Below are positions 1 through 6,367 of a DNA stretch of 8,215 bases, one piece after another. Origin of the DNA: DATAEK01 sp036258055 (GTDB lineage: Bacteria > Acidobacteriota > Vicinamibacteria > Vicinamibacterales > 2-12-FULL-66-21); the NCBI GenBank assembly GCA_036258055.1, contig DATAEK010000042.1:1-8215 (forward strand), read 5' to 3'. The position numbers and the translations under genes were made by a program. Position 1 is the stretch's first letter. Every line of letters starts with the position of its first letter. Under the pieces are notes generated by a model that was not told the origin of the DNA, ran no database searches, and was given only the letters and a program-made list of their open reading frames with translations.

Positions 1-834
1 TCAGTTCAGGTGCTTGATGAGGAGCACCTCGTTACCTCGCTCGTTGTACACGAGCTCGTCGACGATCTGCCGCACGATCAGCATGCCGAAGCCCCCCGGA
101 CGCAGGCCGAGCTCGATGCGCTTCTCGGCGCTCGCGAGCACGTTCTCGGGGGTGTTCGAGTTGGCGCAGTGATCGAGATCTGCGCGGTCGAAGCCGTTCC
201 CTGGGTCCCGGAAGTGGTACACGATCGCGCGCGCCGTCTTGGCGGCCGTTACCTCAATCACTTTGTCCGCGTCGAAGCCCGCGCCGTGCTCCATCGCGTT
301 CAGCAGCATCTCGCGGAATGCTGTCAGAAGCAGGTCACGTTCGCCTGAGGGCAGCGCCGACTGCAGCTCCGCAATGAAGCGGACGAGGCGCTCCGCCGTC
401 AGCAGTTGGCAGGACACTCGTACGGTCAGCCAGTGCGGAAGCCCGGAGACGAGCTCGATGCCGTCAGGTTTACCAGATTCGCTGAGGCCCCCCCGCGCCA
501 TCGCCGCGATCTCGCCGTAGTCGAACGGCGGCGTGAAGCAGGCGAACACGTCCTCGCGAAGCGCGTTGACGATGTCCTCGTTGGTCGCGGCCGGCGCCAG
601 CACGATCAGCCGCGCACCCGGCCGCACCACGTGCATCTCCTTCGTGAAGGCCAGATCCTCGGAGAACGTCGTCACCGGACTTGTGATCACGACGTCGACC
701 GCGTGTTCGCGCGCGCGATGAAGGGCTTCGATGTTGCCGCTGCACGTCTCGATCTCGTGCCCGCGCAGCGTGACATCGTTGGCCAGCGCCTTTTCCAGGG
801 CCGCCTCAGGCTGGATGATCAGTAGTCTCGCCAT
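1..834 (-). CDS. Receiver-like / RsbW-type HATPase two-domain signalling protein
   Basis: A complete 277-aa protein; the TGA stop lies at the first bases of the window. Residues 1-115 have the alternating strand/helix pattern of a CheY-like receiver, but the key residues are missing: the usual acidic pair after strand 1 reads QPE (8-10), the phospho-Asp position at the end of DVVITS is Ser52, and the conserved Lys before PF reads Pro (TPPF, 101-104). Residues 135-277 look like a GHKL ATPase of the HATPase_c_2 (RsbW/SpoIIAB anti-sigma) type, with an N-box containing E175 and N179 in LLNAMEHG, a G1 box DPGNGF (210-215) and a G2 box PGGFG (246-250). The ATPase half therefore looks intact. Proteins of this kind act in the cytoplasm as serine kinases or binding partners in partner-switching, usually with STAS or sigma factors, but no partner is visible here. 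The ATG start lacks a clear Shine-Dalgarno. Domain assignment is fairly sure; target and pathway are unknown. Confidence 0.88.
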   Translation of the reverse strand: MARLLIIQPEAALEKALANDVTLRGHEIETCSGNIEALHRAREHAVDVVITSPVTTFSEDLAFTKEMHVVRPGARLIVLAPAATNEDIVNALREDVFACFTPPFDYGEIAAMARGGLSESGKPDGIELVSGLPHWLTVRVSCQLLTAERLVRFIAELQSALPSGERDLLLTAFREMLLNAMEHGAGFDADKVIEVTAAKTARAIVYHFRDPGNGFDRADLDHCANSNTPENVLASAEKRIELGLRPGGFGMLIVRQIVDELVYNERGNEVLLIKHLN

Positions 835-858
835 AACGCACCAGAGACCATTCTTATC

Positions 859-882
859 TTGCCAAGATTGCCAGAATTGCCA
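859..882 (-). promoter_or_regulatory. Triple 9-bp-spaced TGGCAA array upstream of the HATPase gene
   Basis: On the plus strand TTGCCA occurs at 859-864, 868-873 and 877-882, exactly 9 bp apart. Read in the direction of the minus-strand gene this is TGGCAA N3 TGGCAA N3 TGGCAA, ending 24 bp before its ATG. The exact period and the mirror copy at 948-971 point to a multi-site protein-binding element. It does not fit a sigma-54 promoter: with GG of one copy as the -24 element, the GC 10 bp further on does not fall into place. The binding factor is unknown. Confidence 0.55.
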
Positions 883-947
883 AAAGTAATTGAACGAGTC
901 CGCACACGCAACTGCGATCGGGATACGGCTGACGATTCCGGCGTTAC

Positions 948-971
948 TGGCAATCCTGGCAGTTGTGGCAA
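948..971 (+). promoter_or_regulatory. Triple 9-bp-spaced TGGCAR array upstream of the secreted-protein gene
   Basis: TGGCAA at 948-953, TGGCAG at 957-962 and TGGCAA at 966-971 keep the same 9-bp period as the array at 859-882, in opposite orientation. Comparing the two 24-bp blocks as inverted repeats gives 20 of 24 matching positions, with 65 bp between them. The array ends 81 bp before the ATG at 1053. Each divergent gene thus has the same array in the same orientation relative to itself. I see no convincing -35/-10 pair between the array and the gene. Confidence 0.55.
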
Positions 972-1038
972 TCAGTCCATCAATTCCTGTTATGAGGCCA
1001 TACTGCGGGCGCCGAGTATGATGCGCTCACACATCGAC

Positions 1039-1047
1039 AGGTGGGAG
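1039..1047 (+). promoter_or_regulatory. Ribosome binding site fixing the start at 1053
   Basis: AGGTGGGAG lies 5 bp before ATG 1053. An in-frame GTG at 1041 falls inside this purine-rich stretch, so the ATG at 1053 is the better start. Confidence 0.7.
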
Positions 1048-1052
1048 CTTTC

Positions 1053-2933
1053 ATGAACCGGATCATTCCATCGCTCAGACTGGTCGCCCTCATCGCATTG
1101 CTGATGGCCGTGACGTTCCTGGTACGCAACGGTCGTCCTCCGGCTCGCGGTGCGACCAGGAGCGGACCCGCAACCGTGCAACAGGCCGTTGCCCACGACG
1201 TGTCGAAGACGCTCGGCGACCGGCCGAGTGCCGATCGCGCACATCCAGGCGCGCTGGCGCCAGACGATGACGCCGACGATCCGGACCAGCAGCCGCCCGC
1301 GCCGGCGGCGATCACGCCGCCGGTGATCACCGTTCCGGAGGGTGCGGCCGCTGCCGAGCAGACATCCCACGGCGAGAAGCCAGGACCGGTTCTCGTGGAA
1401 AGCTTCGACGGCCTCGGCGGCGGGTTCGAGGGTCCGCAGGGAACCGCCTCGCTGCGGAATCCCTCCGACAACGGTCTCGCGGTCGGTCCCAATCACATCG
1501 TCCAGGTCGTCAACTCGCGGATGGCGATCTTCACCAAAAAGGGGAAGCAGTTCGACACCAGCGGCAAGGTCCTCTACGGTCCCGTCAACACGAACAACGT
1601 GTTCAAAGGATTCGGCGGCACGTGCGAAACCAGGAACAACGGTGACGCCGTGGTTCGCTACGATCAGCTCGCGGATCGCTGGCTGATCGTCATGCCGATC
1701 TTCGGCCGTGCCGCGCCGCGTCCGGATCAGCCTGGCGAATGGAAGGGTGGACAGCCCGCGTACGTCAGCCCGATTGGCGTGCCGGGACAGCCAGGCACCG
1801 CGACCGCGCTCTTCCGCCCACCGGCGCCGCCGCCAGGACCGCCCGAGCCACCCAATCCGCAGCGCGGTCGCGGACAGCGCGGCGAACCGGGTCCGCAGGG
1901 TCCGTACTCGATGTGCTACGCCCTGAGCGTCGGGCCCGACCCGTTCGGTCCGTACTACCGCTACGAGTTCCTGCGCTCGCTCTTCCCGGATTACCCGCGT
2001 CCGGCGATCTGGCCGGACGGCTACTACGTGCCCACGAGCACCGGAGACAACCGAATCTCGGAAACGATCGCCACCCAGAAGCACGCCTGCGTCGTCGAAC
2101 GGGCGAAGATGCTGAAAGGTGAGCCTGCCAGCGAACAATGCGTGATCGTCGAGAACGTCAGCTTCTTCAACAACGCCGACGTCGACGGCAAGGCGCTTCC
2201 ACCGGCAGGGGCACCCAATCCGTTGATTGCCGCGGGAGGCACACAGCTCGACAAGATCCTCGAGGCCAGCAACATCGACGTCTGGCAGTTCAAGGTCGAT
2301 TGGAAGAATCCGGCGAACACGAAGATCAGCGGACCGCAGAAGCTTGCGGTTGCGCCGTTCCACTTCCTCTGTGACGGCCAGCTCACGAACTGCGTGCCAC
2401 AGCCAGGAACGGATCGACGTCTCGATTCGCAGGGCGACAAAATCATGTCGCGTGTGGTCTACCGCAAGGTGGGAAATCGCGAGTCGATCGTCGCAGTGCA
2501 CTCGGTCAACACCGCGGCGGGCGCCGGCGGCGTGCGTTGGTACGAGTTCCTCGTCGGCAAGGACAGGAATCTGACCGTCCATCAGCAGGGCACGTACGCG
2601 CCGGACAGCGCGTTCCGATGGATGGCGAGCCCGGCGATCGATCGCAATGGCAGCATCGCGATCGGCTACTCGTACGGCAGCGCGACCAAGTTCGCGGGTC
2701 AGCGCTTTGCCGCGCGGCTCGCCAACGATCCCCCAGGAAAGATGACGCTGAAGGAGACGGTCCTCGTCGAAGGGGAGGGGATCCAGACCGCGATGCGCTG
2801 GGAGGACTACACGACGACCGCGATGGATCCGAGCGACGACTGCACGATCTGGTACGTCGGCGACTACATCAAGAAGGATGCGCCGAACTATTCGAGCAAG
2901 ATTGGGGGCTTCAAGCTACCTGGATGCAGGTGA
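1053..2933 (+). CDS. Secreted or membrane-anchored protein of unknown function
   Basis: A 626-aa protein that I cannot assign to a named family. Residues 1-6 carry one Arg, followed by a hydrophobic stretch at about 7-24 ending before RNGR, which fits a signal peptide or an N-terminal membrane anchor. Residues 25-110 are a low-complexity Pro/Ala/Asp-rich linker. From about 114 a folded region begins, with the motif NPSDNGLAVGPNH (136-148) and short segments rich in Trp, Tyr and Gly (for example RWLIVMP, RWYEF, TIWYVGDY) that suggest a beta-rich, possibly propeller-like fold; this is inference. A Pro/Gly-rich insert at 256-286 includes a short collagen-like Gly-X-Y run (272-284). All eight cysteines (191, 288, 346, 363, 440, 447, 597, 625) lie in the exported part, an even number compatible with disulfides. 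The gene is divergent from the HATPase gene and convergent with the ADOP gene. ATG 1053 is preferred over GTG 1041 because of its Shine-Dalgarno. Confidence 0.85.
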   Translation: MNRIIPSLRLVALIALLMAVTFLVRNGRPPARGATRSGPATVQQAVAHDVSKTLGDRPSADRAHPGALAPDDDADDPDQQPPAPAAITPPVITVPEGAAAAEQTSHGEKPGPVLVESFDGLGGGFEGPQGTASLRNPSDNGLAVGPNHIVQVVNSRMAIFTKKGKQFDTSGKVLYGPVNTNNVFKGFGGTCETRNNGDAVVRYDQLADRWLIVMPIFGRAAPRPDQPGEWKGGQPAYVSPIGVPGQPGTATALFRPPAPPPGPPEPPNPQRGRGQRGEPGPQGPYSMCYALSVGPDPFGPYYRYEFLRSLFPDYPRPAIWPDGYYVPTSTGDNRISETIATQKHACVVERAKMLKGEPASEQCVIVENVSFFNNADVDGKALPPAGAPNPLIAAGGTQLDKILEASNIDVWQFKVDWKNPANTKISGPQKLAVAPFHFLCDGQLTNCVPQPGTDRRLDSQGDKIMSRVVYRKVGNRESIVAVHSVNTAAGAGGVRWYEFLVGKDRNLTVHQQGTYAPDSAFRWMASPAIDRNGSIAIGYSYGSATKFAGQRFAARLANDPPGKMTLKETVLVEGEGIQTAMRWEDYTTTAMDPSDDCTIWYVGDYIKKDAPNYSSKIGGFKLPGCR

Positions 2934-2938
2934 CGCTT

Positions 2939-3137
2939 AGAACCCGAGAACCTTAGAAGCGGTTTCAAAACCCGGGCTGCGGGTCCTGGCCGCGAACAGC
3001 CCCACCGGGTGCTCAGCCGAAAAGCACTTGTCACGAGGAACGGCCTCCGCGCCCGGCGGGGCGGCCCCGTTCGCGGCCACCCGCGGGAGGTTTTGAAACC
3101 AGTTCTAGAACCCCGAGAACCCGAGAACCCGAGAACC
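2939..3137. repeat. Palindromic extragenic element with flanking direct repeats (MITE/REP-like)
   Basis: The whole gap between two convergent genes is repetitive. A long imperfect inverted repeat pairs GGTTTCAAAACC (2961-2972) with GGTTTTGAAACC (3089-3100), GCGGGT (2979-2984) with ACCCGC (3079-3084), and GGCCGCGAAC (2988-2997) with GTTCGCGGCC (3069-3078). The central loop can itself form a hairpin, GTGCT (3009-3013) with AGCAC (3023-3027). The 14-mer AGAACCCGAGAACC lies on both sides in direct orientation (2939-2952; 3116-3129 and again 3124-3137). No coding sequence is convincing inside it. It may be a non-autonomous mobile element or REP-type repeat. As RNA it would form a strong hairpin from either strand and could end transcription of both flanking genes, although it has no T-tract typical of intrinsic terminators. 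Confidence 0.75.
3112..3135. repeat. Three tandem CCCGAGAA octamers
   Basis: CCCGAGAA is repeated perfectly at 3112-3119, 3120-3127 and 3128-3135, starting just after the perfect palindrome GTTCTAGAAC (3102-3111). One further copy lies at 2943-2950 on the far side of the inverted repeat. The array ends a few bases before the stop codon of the ADOP gene. Confidence 0.85.
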
Positions 3138-3140
3138 AGG

Positions 3141-5813
3141 TCAGTTCATGTGGAGTGCCCGCGTCGGATCCACTCCCGCGGCGCGGCGAGCAGGGATCAG
3201 GCTCGCGAGGATGGCGATGCTGCCGAGCGCGAGCGCGACGAGACTGTAGGTGACGGGATCTCCGGGCGTCACGCCGAACAACTGACTGGAGAGCACGCGC
3301 GTGAGGCCTGAGGATATTGCGATGCCGGCGGCGACTCCGATGCCGACGGGCCACGCGGCCTGGCGGATGATGAGCGAGACGACATCGCGCCGGGTTGCGC
3401 CGAGCGCGAGCCGGACGCCGATTTCCTGGGTGCGCCGGCTGACGAAGTAGGCCACGACGCTGTAGATGCCGACAGCGGCGAGGACGACGCCGATGCCGCC
3501 GAGCAGCGTGAGCAACAACGTGTTGAAGCGGGCGGTGGCCAGCGACTCGCGGAGCCGCTGATCCATGGTTCGAACGTTGAAGAGCGGAACTCCGGGCGCG
3601 ACCTCGGTTACCGCGGCTCGTATTCCTCCTGCGAGCCCTGCCGGGTCGCGCTCGGTGCGTGCCACGACATACATCGTCCGTTGCACCCAGTCCCACGCCT
3701 CCGCGGGAATCTGATCGATCGGCAGATAGAACTCAGGCGACGGCGCTTCGCCGGGGCCTCGCGACCTCACGTCGCCGACCACGCCGACAACGGTCTTGTA
3801 GTCAGGGCTCTTGCCGTCGGGCCCCGACTCGCAGCACGCGATACGCCGGCCGATCGGATCCTGGCCCGGAAACGCGGCGTCCGCGAGCGCCTGGCTCACG
3901 ACCATCACCTTCATCGCGCCCCGGCGATCATCCACCGTGAGCGCGCGTCCTTTGATCAGCGGAATGCGCATCGTCTCGAAGTAGCGCGGCGTCACGATCC
4001 GCAGCCGGCTGAAGATGATCGACTTCGCGTCGGGCGTCTTTCCCTCGGGGACGAGACCATTCCCGTTGCCGCCGCCGCCCATTGGCACCTGCGATGTCAC
4101 TGCCGCCGACGTCACGCCCGGAACCGCTCCGGCGGCTTCGGCGAGACGCTTGAAGGTCAGCCCCGCACGCTCGCGGTCCGCGTACTCTGCCGTCGGTAGT
4201 GAGAGCCGCGCAGAGAACACGCCCTCCAGATCGAAGCCGACGTTGACGCGCTGCAGCGCCAGCGAGCTGCGGACCAGAAGACCGGCGCCCACGAGCAGCA
4301 GCAGTGCGAGCGCGAGCTCAGTAACGATGAGCGTCGTGCGCAGCCAGTCGCGGACGGATCCGCTCGAGGCGCCCCGGCCAGCCTTGAGCACGGCTTGAAC
4401 GTCGGTTCGTGCCGCGCGGAGCGCTGGCGCCAGCCCGAAGATGATCGCGCTCGCGACCGCGATCGCCAGCGTGAACCCCAGCACGCGGAAATCGAGCGAC
4501 GTCTGATCGAGGCGTGGCACTCCTGGTGGTGCGGCGGCGACGAGGGCCTGAATGCCCCAGAAGGCAAGCGCGAGCCCGCCCGCAGCCGAGACCAGCGCCA
4601 GCACAACGCTCTCGGTCAGGAGCTGGCGCACGATGCGGCCGCGGCCGGCGCCGAGGGCCGCGCGGATTGCGAGCTCGCCGGTGCGTGTCGCGCCACGCGC
4701 GAGCAGCAGGTTCGCGACGTTGCCGCAGGCGATGAGCATCACGAATCCCACCGCCCCGAGAAGGATGAAGAGCCGCCGGCTGTAGTCGCCGACCAGATCT
4801 TCGAGGACGCCGACCGCGGTCATCTGCAGGTCTCGATCATCCCGCGGAAAGTCTTTCCTGAGCTGCTGCGCGTTGCGATCGAGCTCCGCGAGCGCCTGAC
4901 CCATCGTCGCTCCGGGTTTCAGGCGCGCGTAAACCTGCAGGTAGTGTTCGTCGTGCTGCGCCTTGCGCTCTGGCGTGAACGCGACCGGCACCCACAGCTC
5001 CTCGCTCTCATCGGTGAAGTCGAAGTGCGCGGGCATCACGCCGATGACCTCGTAGGGCTGCTCGTTGAGGCGGATGCGGCGGCCGATGACGGACCGATCC
5101 CGGCCGAACCATCGCGTCCACAGGCGATTGCTCAAGACGACGACCTGCTCGCGGCCAGGCTGATCTTCGTCGTCCCTGTACACGCGACCGAGTTCCGGCG
5201 CGGTGGCGAACACGCGAAAGAAGCCGGCCGTCGTCCGGCCACCGATGACCCGCTCGCTGTTTTCCTGATCCGCGAGATTGAAGCTCGAGTACCGGACTGC
5301 CGTGGCGTCGCTGAAGCTGGCGACCGGTACGATGCCATCCACGAAGTTGCCGGCGGAGACGTTGCCGTGACCGCCCTTGAAGACCTCGTAGACCGCCACG
5401 ATTCGTTCCGGGTTGGGAACCGGCAGTGGACGCAGGACGACGGCATGCACGACGCTGAAGATTGCCGTCGTTGCGCCGATGCCCAGGGCCAGGGTGAGAA
5501 TCGCGACCATCGCGAACGCGGGAGACTTCAGCAGCTGGCGGCACGCGAAGGTGACGTCCTGCACGAGCTCGGCGAGGTATTCGGTTCGTCGCATATCCCT
5601 GTCCCTTCGGCGGCCGATCGTTCGGCATGTGGCGTTGACGCGGTCGATGTTGCCGAAGCGCGCGACGGCGGTCCGCCGTGCGGTCTCCGGATCGAGCCCG
5701 CGCGCGACCAGCTCGCGCGTGCGCATCTCGACGTGGAAGTCGAGCTCGTCGTCGACCTCGTTTTCGACGGGCCCGCGCCAGAAGCGCGATCGAAGCCGTT
5801 TGCCGAACGTCAT
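3141..5813 (-). CDS. ADOP-family ABC transporter permease (MacB/FtsX-like, duplicated)
   Basis: An 890-aa inner-membrane protein with the layout of the acidobacterial duplicated orphan permease (ADOP) family. Residues 1-75 form the soluble prefix typical of these proteins (acidic DDELDFHVEMRTRELVARGL at 21-40, then ARRTAVARFGNIDRVN at 45-60). TM1 lies at about 100-122, followed by a MacB-type periplasmic domain (about 125-340), TM2-4 at about 347-371, 399-428 and 444-466, TM5 at about 494-518, a second periplasmic domain (about 525-755), and TM6-8 at about 763-790, 817-840 and 855-876. Each half holds the FtsX core motif (RTGELAIRAALGAG 377-390; RTQEIGVRLALGAT 794-807), which shows the internal duplication. 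Members resemble MacB-type export or mechanotransmission permeases, but the substrate is unknown. No Walker A/B ATPase domain is present in the protein or beside it, as usual for ADOPs. It begins 24 bp after padR, so the two are probably one operon. The adjacent cysteines at 660-661 are exported. Length is slightly above a typical ADOP. Confidence 0.94.
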   Translation of the reverse strand: MTFGKRLRSRFWRGPVENEVDDELDFHVEMRTRELVARGLDPETARRTAVARFGNIDRVNATCRTIGRRRDRDMRRTEYLAELVQDVTFACRQLLKSPAFAMVAILTLALGIGATTAIFSVVHAVVLRPLPVPNPERIVAVYEVFKGGHGNVSAGNFVDGIVPVASFSDATAVRYSSFNLADQENSERVIGGRTTAGFFRVFATAPELGRVYRDDEDQPGREQVVVLSNRLWTRWFGRDRSVIGRRIRLNEQPYEVIGVMPAHFDFTDESEELWVPVAFTPERKAQHDEHYLQVYARLKPGATMGQALAELDRNAQQLRKDFPRDDRDLQMTAVGVLEDLVGDYSRRLFILLGAVGFVMLIACGNVANLLLARGATRTGELAIRAALGAGRGRIVRQLLTESVVLALVSAAGGLALAFWGIQALVAAAPPGVPRLDQTSLDFRVLGFTLAIAVASAIIFGLAPALRAARTDVQAVLKAGRGASSGSVRDWLRTTLIVTELALALLLLVGAGLLVRSSLALQRVNVGFDLEGVFSARLSLPTAEYADRERAGLTFKRLAEAAGAVPGVTSAAVTSQVPMGGGGNGNGLVPEGKTPDAKSIIFSRLRIVTPRYFETMRIPLIKGRALTVDDRRGAMKVMVVSQALADAAFPGQDPIGRRIACCESGPDGKSPDYKTVVGVVGDVRSRGPGEAPSPEFYLPIDQIPAEAWDWVQRTMYVVARTERDPAGLAGGIRAAVTEVAPGVPLFNVRTMDQRLRESLATARFNTLLLTLLGGIGVVLAAVGIYSVVAYFVSRRTQEIGVRLALGATRRDVVSLIIRQAAWPVGIGVAAGIAISSGLTRVLSSQLFGVTPGDPVTYSLVALALGSIAILASLIPARRAAGVDPTRALHMN

Positions 5814-5837
5814 CGGATCCGGAGTCGAATACCGGCG

Positions 5838-6176
5838 TCAGGCCGGCAGCAGTACGCGGGACACGGCCGCCGAGAACCGCGCCCAGGTTTCCGTTTCGCG
5901 GGCGAGCTGGCGTCTCCCGCTCGGCGTGATGCGATAGAACTTGGCTTTGCGTCCGAGCTCCGAGGTGCCCCACTCGGCTTCGATCAAGCCTCGCCGCTCG
6001 AGGCGGTAGAGCGCTGGGTAGAGCGAGCCCTCCTCGATCAGCACCTCGTCGCCGGTGGCCTCTTCGAGCCACCTCGCGATGCCGTATCCGTGCCGCGCGC
6101 CGCGCGAGAGCGTTTTGAGCACCAGCGCGTCGAGCGTGCCGTGGAGCATCGCATTCGTATCGGTCGTCGTGGCCAT
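5838..6176 (-). CDS. PadR family transcriptional regulator
   Basis: A 112-aa winged-helix DNA-binding protein, complete and of the short PadR subtype with little C-terminal dimerisation domain. Characteristic segments are LHGTLDALVLKTLSRG (11-26), HGYGIARWLEE (29-39), the recognition-helix region EEGSLYPALYRLERRGLI (48-65), and the wing RKAKFYRITPSGRRQL (76-91). PadR proteins are usually repressors released by a small ligand, and in Acidobacteriota they very often precede an ADOP permease gene, as here. The ATG has a strong Shine-Dalgarno, and a sigma-70-type promoter with an overlapping inverted repeat lies just upstream, so autorepression of the padR-ADOP operon is likely. The ligand is unknown. 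Confidence 0.96.
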   Translation of the reverse strand: MATTTDTNAMLHGTLDALVLKTLSRGARHGYGIARWLEEATGDEVLIEEGSLYPALYRLERRGLIEAEWGTSELGRKAKFYRITPSGRRQLARETETWARFSAAVSRVLLPA

Positions 6177-6183
6177 ACCTTCG

Positions 6184-6190
6184 CTCCTCC
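6184..6190 (-). promoter_or_regulatory. Shine-Dalgarno of padR
   Basis: The minus strand reads GGAGGAG, 7 nt before the ATG at 6176. It is the strongest ribosome binding site in the window and confirms the padR start. Confidence 0.85.
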
Positions 6191-6206
6191 GCTATTACCC
6201 AGACGT

Positions 6207-6235
6207 TCTAGGGATCATAGGGAGCCAAGCCTAGA
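6207..6235. promoter_or_regulatory. Inverted repeat, possible PadR operator
   Basis: TCTAGG (6207-6212) and CCTAGA (6230-6235) form a perfect 6-bp inverted repeat with 17 bp between the arms. One arm lies in the promoter spacer next to the -35 box and the other near the expected transcription start, so a dimer bound here would block RNA polymerase. This placement suits autorepression by the PadR protein encoded downstream. Assignment to PadR is inference from position. Confidence 0.5.
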
Positions 6236-6242
6236 TAGTCAA
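6214..6242 (-). promoter_or_regulatory. Sigma-70-type promoter of the padR-ADOP operon
   Basis: Read on the minus strand, TTGACT (6242-6237) is followed by a 17-bp spacer and TATGAT (6219-6214). Both boxes match the housekeeping consensus at five of six positions, and the spacing is optimal. Transcription would start near 6207, giving a leader of about 30 nt that contains the padR Shine-Dalgarno. Confidence 0.8.
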
Positions 6243-6367
6243 GGCATTGGACGGATCCGGGAGGACGTTGGTTGCACGCCGGCGGACTGCTCGCGCGCCT
6301 TGCGGGTGTATCTTTCACGCCAGGCTCTGGCAACGCTGCACAATCCCGGCGTCTGCCCAGCACAACG

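Noticed and set aside
859..971. Sigma-54 promoter suggested by TGGCA-like hexamers
   Set aside because: The required GG-N10-GC spacing is not met; the 9-bp period is constant across three copies instead.
859..1056. Small plus-strand frame of 65 codons in the divergent intergenic region
   Set aside because: It runs through both hexamer arrays, has no ribosome binding site, and overlaps the start of the next gene; its sequence is explained by the repeats.
990..2582. Long minus-strand open frame (530 codons) opposite the secreted-protein gene
   Set aside because: Arg/Val/Asp-rich composition without family motifs; it is the antisense frame of a gene with a signal peptide, good ribosome binding site and plausible domain sequence.
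2939..3137. CRISPR array or classical intrinsic terminator in the repeat region
   Set aside because: There are no regularly spaced repeats with unique spacers, and no T-tract follows the stem on either strand.
6243..6367. Promoter and Shine-Dalgarno for the gene at 6368
   Set aside because: TTGCAC at 6272 and TTGCGG at 6300 have no acceptable -10 box at 16-19 bp, and no purine-rich site precedes the ATG; nothing could be supported.
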